From: Mimachlamys varia
Taxonomy: Eukaryota > Mollusca > Bivalvia > Pectinida > Pectinidae
Direction: 5' to 3'
Length of the DNA: 64,000 bases
Assembly (NCBI GenBank): GCA_947623455.1
Contig: OX392529.1
Coordinates: 5,332,001-5,396,000, forward strand
Part shown: positions 35,601 through 47,600 of the stretch, one piece after another
Position numbering within the stretch: position 1 is the first letter of the stretch
Layout: each line of letters starts with the position of its first letter
The notes under the pieces: generated by a model
Seen by the model: only the letters and a program-made list of their open reading frames with translations
Told to the model about the DNA's origin: nothing
Database searches by the model: none
Translations under genes and position numbers: made by a program

Positions 35601-38600
35601 CTCCCCTTTGTTATGTAATGTACATGTCACATATAACTGTTATCTCCCCTTTGTTATGTAATGTACATGTCACATATAACTGTTACCTTCCCTTTGTTAT
35701 GTAATGTACATGTCACATATAACTGTTACCTTCCCTTTGTTATGTAATGTACATGTCACATATAACTGTTACCTCCCTTTGTTATGTAATGTACATATCA
35801 CATATAACTGTTACCTCCCTTTGTTATGTAATATACATGTCACATATAACTGTTACCTCCCTTTTTTATGTAATGTACATGTCACATATAACTGTTACCT
35901 CCCTTTGTTATGTAATGTACATGTCACATATAACTGTTACCTCCCTTTGTTATGTAATGTACATGTCACATATAACTGTTACCTCCCTTTGTTATGTAAT
36001 GTACATGTCACATATAACTGTTACCTCCCTTTGTTATGTAATGTACATGTCACATATAACTGTTACCTCCCTTTGTTATGTAATATACATGTCACATATA
36101 ACTGTTACCTCCCTTTGTTATGTAATGTACATGTCACATATAACTGTTACCTCCCCTTTGTTATGTAATATACATGTCACATATAACTGTTACCTCCCCT
36201 TTGTTATGTAATGTGCATGTCACATATAACGGTTATCTCCCCTTTGTTATGTAATATACATGTCACATATAACTGTTACCTCCCCTTTGTTATGTAATAT
36301 ACATAATACATATAACTGTTACCACCCTTTGTTATGTTGTGTACATGTTACATATAACTGTTATCTCCCCTTTGTTATGTAATGAACATGTCACATATAA
36401 CTGTTACCTCCCTTTGTTATGTAATGTACATGTCACATATAACTGTTATCTCCCCTTTGTTATGTAATGTACATGTCACATATAACTGTAACCTCCCTTT
36501 GTTATGTAATGTACATGTCACATATAACTGTTACCTCCCTTTGTTATGTTATGTACATGTCACATATAATGGTTATCTCCCCTTTGTTATGTAATATACA
36601 TGTCACATATAACTGTTTCCTCCCCCCCTTTGTTATGTAATATACATGTCACATATAACTGTAACCTCCCTTTGTTATGTAATGTACATGTCACATATAA
36701 CTGTTACCTCCCTTTGTTATGTAATATACATGTCACATATAACTGTTACCTCCCCTTTGTTATGTAATATACATGTCACATATAACTGTTTCCCCCCCCC
36801 TTTGTTATGTAATATACATGTCACATATAACTGTAACCTCCCTTTGTTATGTAATGTACATGTCACATATAACTGTTATCTCCCCTTTGTTGTGTAATAT
36901 ACATGTCACATATAACTGTAACTTCCCTTTGTTATGTAATGTACATGTCACATATAACTGTTATCTCCCCTTTGTTATGTAATGTACATGTCACATATAA
37001 CTGTTATCTCCCCTTTGTTATGTAATATACATGTCACATATAACTGTTACCTCCCTTTGTTATGTAATGTACATGTCACATATAACTGTTATCTCCCCTT
37101 TGTTATGTAATGTACATGTCACATATAACTGTTACCTCCCTTTGTTATGTAATGTACATGTCACATATAACTGTTATCTCCCCTTTGTTATGTAATGTAC
37201 ATGTCACATATAACTGTTACCTCCCTATGTTGTGTAATATACATGTCACATATAACTGTTATCTCCCCTTTGTTATGTAATATACATGTCACATATAACT
37301 GTTACCTCCCTTTGTTGTGTAATATACATGTCACATATAACTGTTACCTCCCCTTTGTTATGTAATATACATGTCACATATAACTGTTACCTCCCTATGT
37401 TATGTAATATACATGTCACATATAACTTATCTCCCCTTTGTTATGTAATGTACATGTCACATATAACTGTTATCTCCCTTTGTTATGTAATATACATGTC
37501 ACATATAACTGTTACCTCCATTTGTTGTGTAATATACATGTCACCTATAACTGTTTCCCCCCTTTGTTATGTAATATACATGTCACATATAACTGTTATC
37601 TCCCTTTGTTATGTAATGTACATGTCACATATAACTGTTACCTTCCCTTTGTTATGTAATGTACATGTCACATTTAACTGTTATCCCCCCTTTGTTATGT
37701 AATATACATGTCACATATAACTGTTACCTTCCCTTTGTTATGTAATATACATGTCACATATAACTGTTACCTTCCCTTTGTTATGTAATATACATGTCAC
37801 ATATAACTGTTACCTCCCCTTTGTTATGGAATGTACATATCACATATAACTGTTATCTCCCTTTGTTATGTAATATACATGTCACATATAACTGTTACCT
37901 CCCCTTTGTTATGTAATGAACATATCATGTATAACTGTTATCTCCCCTTTGTTATGTAACGTACATGTCACATACAACTGTTATCTCCCCTTTGTTATGT
38001 AATGTACATGTCACATATAACTGTTACCTCCCTTTGTTATGTAATGTACATGTCACATATAACGGTTATCTCCCTTTGTTATGTAATATACATGTCACAT
38101 ATAACTGTTACCTCCCTTTGTTATGTAATATACATGTCACATATAACTGTTACCTCCCCTTTGTTATGTAATGTACATGTCACATATAACTGTTATCTCC
38201 CCTTTGTTATGTAATGTACATGTCACATATAACTGTTATCTCCCCTTTGTTATGTAATGTACATGTCACATATAACTGTTATCTCCCCTTTGTTATGTAA
38301 TATACATGTCACATATAACTGTTACCTCCCCTTTGTTATGTAATGTACATGTCACATATAACTGTTATCTCCCCTTTGTTATGTAATATACATGTCACAT
38401 ATAACTGTTATCTCCCCTTTGTTATGTAATGTACATGTCACATATAACTGTTATCTCCCCTTTGTTATGTAATATACATGTCACATACAACTGTTACCTC
38501 CCCTTTGTTATGTAATGTACATGTCACATATAACTGTTACCTCCCCTTTGTTATGTAATATACATGTCACATATAACTGTTATCTCCCCTTTGTTATGTA

Positions 38601-41600
38601 ATATACATGTCACATATAACTGTTATCTCCCCTTTGTTATGTAATGTACATGTCACATATAACTGTTATCTCCCCTTTGTTATGTAATATACATGTCACA
38701 TATAACTGTTACCTCCCCTTTGTTATGTTATGTACATGTCACATATAACTGTTATCTCCCCTTTGTTATGTAATATACATGTCACATATAACTGTTACCT
38801 CCCCTTTGTTATGTAATGTACATGTCACATATAACTGTTATCTCCCCTTTGTTATGTAATATACATGTCACATACAACTGTTACCTCCCCTTTGTTATGT
38901 AATATACATGTCACATATAACTGTTATCTCCCCTTTGTTATGTAATGTACATGTCACATATAACTGTTATCTCCCTTTTGTTATGTAATGTACATGTCAC
39001 ATATAACTGTTACCTCTCCTTTGTTATGTAATATACATGTTACATATAACTGTTACCTCCCCTTTGTTATTAGCTCACCTGGTCCAAAGGACCAAGGTGA
39101 GCTTATGCGATACCGTGGCGTCCGTCGTCCGTCGTCCGTCCGTCGTCCGTCGTCCGTCGTCCGTCTGTCAACAATTGACTTCTTCTTTATAACCACTGAT
39201 CGGAATTTGACCAAATTTGGTCAGAAGCATCCCTATGGGGTGGGGACTCAAAATTGTACAAATGGTTGGGCTGACCCCCCAGGGGCCTGGGGGGCGGGGC
39301 CAAAAGGGGTCAATTTGGCTATTTGATATAAACGACTTCTTCTCTGAAACCGAGCAATGTATATTGCTCATATTTGGCTGGTAGTATTACTATGGGTTGG
39401 GGATTCAAAATTGTACAAATGGTGGGGCTGACCCCCCAGGGGCCTGGGGGGCGGGGCCAAAAGGGTAAGTTGGCTATATTGATATAAACGACTTCTTCTC
39501 TGAAACCCAGTAATATATATCGCTCATATTTGGCTGGTAGCATCACTATTGAGTGGGGATTCAAAATTGTACAAATGGTGGGGCTGACCCCCAAGGGGCC
39601 TGGGGGGCGGGGTCAAAAGGGGTCAATTTGGCTATATTGATATAAACGATTTCTTCTCTGAAACCCAGTAATGTATATCGCTTATATTTGCCTGGTAGCA
39701 TTACCATGGGGTGTGGATTCAAAATTGTATAAATGGTGGGGCTGACCCCCAAGGGGCCTGGGGGGCGGGGTCAAAAGGGGTCAATTTGGCTATATTGATA
39801 TAAACGATTTCTTCTCTGAAACCCAGTAATGTATATCGCTTATATTTGCCTGGTAGCATTACCATGGGGTGTGGATTCAAAATTGCATAAATGGTGACTC
39901 TGACCCCTAAGTGCCCAGAGGCACGGGGCCCAATAGGGGAAATAGAGGTAATTCTTTAAATCTCTTCTTGTCAAAAAGTCCTGGTTGGATTTCGACCAAA
40001 TTTAGTCAGAAACATCCTTAGGGGAAGGGGAACAGGTTTTGCATAAATGGTGACTCTGACCCCTAAGGGCCCAGAGGCACGGGGCCCAATAGGGGAAATA
40101 GAAGTAATTCCTTTAAATCTCTTCTTGTCAAAAAGTCCTGATTGGATTTCGCCCAAATTTGGACAGAAACATTGTTGGGGGAAGGGGAACAGATTTTGCA
40201 TAAATGGTGACACTGACACCGAAGGGGCCAGAGGGGCGGGGCCCAATAGGGGAAATAGAGGTAATTCCTTTAAATCTCTTCTTGTCATAAAGTTATGAAT
40301 AGATTTTGTCCAAATTTGGTCATAATCATCGTTGGGGGAAGGAGAACAGATTTTGCATAAATGGTGACACTGACACTCAAGGGGCCAGAGGGGCGGGGCC
40401 CAATAGGGAAAATAGAGGTAATTCCTTTAAATCTCTTCTTGTCAAAAAATCCTAATTGGATTTTGACCAAATTTGGTCAGAAACATTGTTGGGGAAGAGG
40501 AACAGATTTTGCATAAATGGAGACTCGGACGCCAAAGGGGCCAGAGGGGCGTGGCCCAATAGGGGAAATAGAGGTAATTCCTTTAAATATCTTCTTGTCT
40601 TAAAGTTATGAATAGATTTTGTCCAAATTTGGTCAGAAACATTCTTGGGGGAAGGGGAACAAATGTTGCATAAATGGTGACTCTGACCCCTAAGGGGCCA
40701 GAGGGGCGTTGCCCAATAGGGGAAATAGAGGTAATTCCTTTAAATCTCTTCTTGTCATAAAGTTGTGAATAGATTTTGTCTAAATTTGGTCAGAAGCATC
40801 GTTGGGGGAAGGGGAACAGATTTTGCATAAATGGTGACACTGACACCGAAGGGGCCAGAGGGGCGGGGACCAATAGGGAAAATAAAGGTAATTCCTTCAA
40901 ATCTCTTCTTGTCAAAAAGTTATGAATAGATTTTGTCCAAATTTGGTCAGAAACATCGTTGGGGGAAGGGGAACAAATTTTGCATAAATGGTGACTCTTA
41001 CCCCTAAGGGGCCATTTTGACGACTTTAGGGTTACAAGAGATTAATTCCAGGTGAGCGATGCAGGCCCATTGGGCCTCTTGTGTAATATACATGTCATAT
41101 ATAACTGTTATCTCCCCTTTGTTATGTAATGTACATGTCACATATAACTGTTATCTCCCCTTTGTTATGTAATGTACATGTCACATATAACTGTTACCTC
41201 CCTTTGTTATGTAATATACATGTCACATATAACTTATCTCCCCTTTGTTATGTAATGTACATGTCACATATAACTGTTATCTCCCTTTGTTATGTAATAT
41301 ACATGTCACATGTAACTGTTTCCCCCCTTTGTTATGTAATATACATGTCACATATAACTGTTACCTTCCCTTTGTTATGTAATATACATGTCACATATAA
41401 CTGTTACCTTCCCTTTGTTATGTAATGTACATGTCACATATAACGGTTATCTCCCTTTGTTATGTAATATACATGTCACATATAACTGTTACCTCCCTTT
41501 GTTATGTAATATACATGTCACATATAACTGTTACCTCCCCTTTGTTATGTAATGTACATGTCACATATAACTGTTATCTCCCCTTTGTTATGTAATGTAC

Positions 41601-44600
41601 ATGTCACATATAACTGTTATCTCCCCTTTGTTATGTAATGTACATGTCACATATAACTGTTATCTCCCCTTTGTTATGTAATATACATGTCACATATAAC
41701 TGTTATCTCCCCTTTGTTATGTAATATACATGTCACATATAACTGTTATCTCCCCTTTGTTATGTAATGTACATGTCACATATAACTGTTATCTCCCCTT
41801 TGTTATGTAATATACATGTCACATATAACTGTTACCTCCCCTTTGTTATGTAATGTACATGTCACATATAACTGTTATCTCCCCTTTGTTATGTAATATA
41901 CATGTCACATATAACTGTTATCTCCCCTTTGTTATGTAATGTACATGTCACATATAACTGTTATCTCCCCTTTGTTATGTAATATACATGTCACATACAA
42001 CTGTTACCTCCCCTTTGTTATGTAATATACATGTCACATATAACTGTTATCTCGCCTTTGTTATGTAATGTACATGTCACATATAACTGTTATCTCCCTT
42101 TTGTTATGTAATGTACATGTCACATATAACTGTTACCTCCCCTTTGTTATGTAATATACATGTCACATATAACTGTTACCTCCCCTTTGTTATGTAATAT
42201 ACATGTCACATATAACTGTTATCTCCCCTTTGTTATGTAATGTACATGTCACATATAACTGTTATCTCCCCTTTGTTATGTAATGTACATGTCACATATA
42301 ACTGTTACCTTCCCTTTGTTATGTAATGTACATGTCACATATAACTGTTACCTTCCCTTTGTTATGTAATATACATGTCACATATAACTGTTACCTCCCT
42401 TTGTTATGTAATGTACATATCACATATAACTGTAACCTCCCTTTGTTATGTAATATACATGTCACATATAACTGTTACCTCCCTTTTTTATGTAATGTAC
42501 ATGTCACATATAACTGTTACCTCCCTTTGTTATGTAATGTACATGTCACATATAACTGTTACCTCCCTTTGTTATGTAATGTACATGTCACATATAACTG
42601 TTACCTCCCTTTGTTATGTAATGTACATGTCACATATAACTGTTACCTCCCTTTGTTATGTAATGTACATGTCACATATAACTGTTACCTCCCTTTGTTA
42701 TGTAATATACATGTCACATATAACTGTTACCTCCCTTTGTTATGTAATGTACATGTCACATATAACTGTTACCTCCCCTTTGTTATGTAATATACATGTC
42801 ACATATAACTGTTACCTCCCCTTTGTTATGTAATGTGCATGTCACATATAACGGTTATCTCCCCTTTGTTATGTAATATACATGTCACATATAACTGTTA
42901 CCTCCCCTTTGTTATGTAATATACATGTTACATATAACTGTTACCACCCTTTGTTATGTTGTGTACATGTTACATATAACTGTTATCTCCCCTTTGTTAT
43001 GTAATGAACATGTCACATATAACTGTTACCTCCCTTTGTTATGTAATGTACATGTCACATATAACTGTTATCTCCCCTTTGTTATGTAATGTACATGTCA
43101 CATATAACTGTAACCTCCCTTTGTTATGTAATGTACATGTCACATATAACTGTTACCTCCCTTTGTTATGTTATGTACATGTCACATATAATGGTTATCT
43201 CCCCTTTGTTATGTAATATACATGTCACATATAACTGTTTCCCCCCCCCTTTGTTATGTAATATACATGTCACATATAACTGTAACCTCCCTTTGTTATG
43301 TAATGTACATGTCACATATAACTGTTACCTCCCTTTGTTATGTAATATACATGTCACATATAACTGTTACCTCCCCTTTGTTATGTAATATACATGTCAC
43401 ATATAACTGTTTCCCCCCCCCCCCTTTGTTATGTAATATACATGTCACATATAACTGTAACCTCCCTTTGTTATGTAATGTACATGTCACATATAACTGT
43501 TATCTCCCCTTTGTTGTGTAATATACATGTCACATATAACTGTAACTTCCCTTTGTTATGTAATGTACATGTCACATATAACTGTTATCTCCCCTTTGTT
43601 ATGTAATGTACATGTCACATATAACTGTTATCTCCCCTTTGTTATGTAATATACATGTCACATATAACTGTTACCTCCCTTTGTTATGTAATGTACATGT
43701 CACATATAACTGTTATCTCCCCTTTGTTATGTAATGTACATGTCACATATAACTGTTACCTCCCTTTGTTATGTAATGTACATGTCACATATAACTGTTA
43801 TCTCCCCTTTGTTATGTAATGTACATGTCACATATAACTGTTACCTCCCTATGTTGTGTAATATACATGTCACATATAACTGTTATCTCCCCTTTGTTAT
43901 GTAATATACATGTCACATATAACTGTTACCTCCCTTTGTTGTGTAATATACATGTCACATATAACTGTTACCTCCCCTTTGTTATGTAATATACATGTCA
44001 CATATAACTTATCTCCCCTTTGTTATGTAATGTACATGTCACATATAACTGTTATCTCCCTTTGTTATGTAATATACATGTCACATATAACTGTTACCTC
44101 CATTTGTTGTGTAATATACATGTCACCTATAACTGTTTCCCCCCTTTGTTATGTAATATACATGTCACATATAACTGTTATCTCCCTTTGTTATGTAATG
44201 TACATGTCACATATAACTGTTACCTTCCCTTTGTTATGTAATATACATGTCACATTTAACTGTTATCCCCCCTTTGTTATGTAATATACATGTCACATAT
44301 AACTGTTACCTTCCCTTTGTTATGTAATATACATGTCACATATAACTGTTACCTTCCCTTTGTTATGTAATATACATGTCACATATAACTGTTACCTCCC
44401 CTTTGTTATGGAATGTACATATCACATATAACTGTTATCTCCCTTTGTTATGTAATATACATGTCACATATAACTGTTACCTCCCCTTTGTTATGTAATG
44501 AACATATCATGTATAACTGTTATCTCCCCTTTGTTATGTAACGTACATGTCACATACAACTGTTATCTCCCCTTTGTTATGTAATGTACATGTCACATAT

Positions 44601-47600
44601 AACTGTTACCTCCCTTTGTTATGTAATGTACATGTCACATATAACGGTTATCTCCCTTTGTTATGTAATATACATGTCACATATAACTGTTACCTCCCTT
44701 TGTTATGTAATATACATGTCACATATAACTGTTACCTCCCCTTTGTTATGTAATGTACATGTCACATATAACTGTTATCTCCCCTTTGTTATGTAATGTA
44801 CATGTCACATATAACTGTTATCTCCCCTTTGTTATGTAATGTACATGTCACATATAACTGTTATCTCCCCTTTGTTATGTAATATACATGTCACATATAA
44901 CTGTTACCTCCCCTTTGTTATGTAATGTACATGTCACATATAACTGTTATCTCCCCTTTGTTATGTAATATACATGTCACATATAACTGTTATCTCCCCT
45001 TTGTTATGTAATGTACATGTCACATATAACTGTTATCTCCCCTTTGTTATGTAATATACATGTCACATACAACTGTTACCTCCCCTTTGTTATGTAATGT
45101 ACATGTCACATATAACTGTTACCTCCCCTTTGTTATGTAATATACATGTCACATATAACTGTTATCTCCCCTTTGTTATGTAATATACATGTCACATATA
45201 ACTGTTATCTCCCCTTTGTTATGTAATGTACATGTCACATATAACTGTTATCTCCCCTTTGTTATGTAATATACATGTCACATATAACTGTTACCTCCCC
45301 TTTGTTATGTAATGTACATGTCACATATAACTGTTATCTCCCCTTTGTTATGTAATATACATGTCACATATAACTGTTACCTCCCCTTTGTTATGTAATG
45401 TACATGTCACATATAACTGTTATCTCCCCTTTGTTATGTAATATACATGTCACATACAACTGTTACCTCCCCTTTGTTATGTAATATACATGTCACATAT
45501 AACTGTTATCTCCCCTTTGTTATGTAATGTACATGTCACATATAACTGTTATCTCCCTTTTGTTATGTAATGTACATGTCACATATAACTGTTACCTCTC
45601 CTTTGTTATGTAATATACATGTTACATATAACTGTTACCTCCCCTTTGTTATTAGCTCACCTGGTCCAAAGGACCAAGGTGAGCTTATGCGATACCGTGG
45701 CGTCCGTCGTCCGTCGTCCGTCCGTCGTCCGTCGTCCGTCGTCCGTCTGTCAACAATTGACTTCTTCTTTATAACCACTGATCGGAATTTGACCAAATTT
45801 GGTCAGAAGCATCCCTATGGGGTGGGGACTCAAAATTGTACAAATGGTTGGGCTGACCCCCCAGGGGCCTGGGGGGCGGGGCCAAAAGGGGTCAATTTGG
45901 CTATTTGATATAAACGACTTCTTCTCTGAAACCGAGCAATGTATATTGCTCATATTTGGCTGGTAGTATTACTATGGGTTGGGGATTCAAAATTGTACAA
46001 ATGGTGGGGCTGACCCCCCAGGGGCCTGGGGGGCGGGGCCAAAAGGGTAAGTTGGCTATATTGATATAAACGACTTCTTCTCTGAAACCCAGTAATATAT
46101 ATCGCTCATATTTGGCTGGTAGCATCACTATTGAGTGGGGATTCAAAATTGTACAAATGGTGGGGCTGACCCCCAAGGGGCCTGGGGGGCGGGGTCAAAA
46201 GGGGTCAATTTGGCTATATTGATATAAACGATTTCTTCTCTGAAACCCAGTAATGTATATCGCTTATATTTGCCTGGTAGCATTACCATGGGGTGTGGAT
46301 TCAAAATTGTATAAATGGTGGGGCTGACCCCCAAGGGGCCTGGGGGGCGGGGTCAAAAGGGGTCAATTTGGCTATATTGATATAAACGATTTCTTCTCTG
46401 AAACCCAGTAATGTATATCGCTTATATTTGCCTGGTAGCATTACCATGGGGTGTGGATTCAAAATTGCATAAATGGTGACTCTGACCCCTAAGTGCCCAG
46501 AGGCACGGGGCCCAATAGGGGAAATAGAGGTAATTCTTTAAATCTCTTCTTGTCAAAAAGTCCTGGTTGGATTTCGACCAAATTTAGTCAGAAACATCCT
46601 TAGGGGAAGGGGAACAGGTTTTGCATAAATGGTGACTCTGACCCCTAAGGGCCCAGAGGCACGGGGCCCAATAGGGGAAATAGAAGTAATTCCTTTAAAT
46701 CTCTTCTTGTCAAAAAGTCCTGATTGGATTTCGCCCAAATTTGGACAGAAACATTGTTGGGGGAAGGGGAACAGATTTTGCATAAATGGTGACACTGACA
46801 CCGAAGGGGCCAGAGGGGCGGGGCCCAATAGGGGAAATAGAGGTAATTCCTTTAAATCTCTTCTTGTCATAAAGTTATGAATAGATTTTGTCCAAATTTG
46901 GTCATAATCATCGTTGGGGGAAGGAGAACAGATTTTGCATAAATGGTGACACTGACACTCAAGGGGCCAGAGGGGCGGGGCCCAATAGGGAAAATAGAGG
47001 TAATTCCTTTAAATCTCTTCTTGTCAAAAAATCCTAATTGGATTTTGACCAAATTTGGTCAGAAACATTGTTGGGGAAGAGGAACAGATTTTGCATAAAT
47101 GGAGACTCGGACGCCAAAGGGGCCAGAGGGGCGTGGCCCAATAGGGGAAATAGAGGTAATTCCTTTAAATATCTTCTTGTCTTAAAGTTATGAATAGATT
47201 TTGTCCAAATTTGGTCAGAAACATTCTTGGGGGAAGGGGAACAAATGTTGCATAAATGGTGACTCTGACCCCTAAGGGGCCAGAGGGGCGTTGCCCAATA
47301 GGGGAAATAGAGGTAATTCCTTTAAATCTCTTCTTGTCATAAAGTTGTGAATAGATTTTGTCTAAATTTGGTCAGAAGCATCGTTGGGGGAAGGGGAACA
47401 GATTTTGCATAAATGGTGACACTGACACCGAAGGGGCCAGAGGGGCGGGGACCAATAGGGAAAATAAAGGTAATTCCTTCAAATCTCTTCTTGTCAAAAA
47501 GTTATGAATAGATTTTGTCCAAATTTGGTCAGAAACATCGTTGGGGGAAGGGGAACAAATTTTGCATAAATGGTGACTCTTACCCCTAAGGGGCCATTTT

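Noticed and set aside
39168..40470. Frames on both strands within the 2-kb Helitron-like element (and the copies at 45,750-47,052)
   Set aside because: They are translations of the internal tandem units, repeated in register, with no transposase, helicase or other domain.
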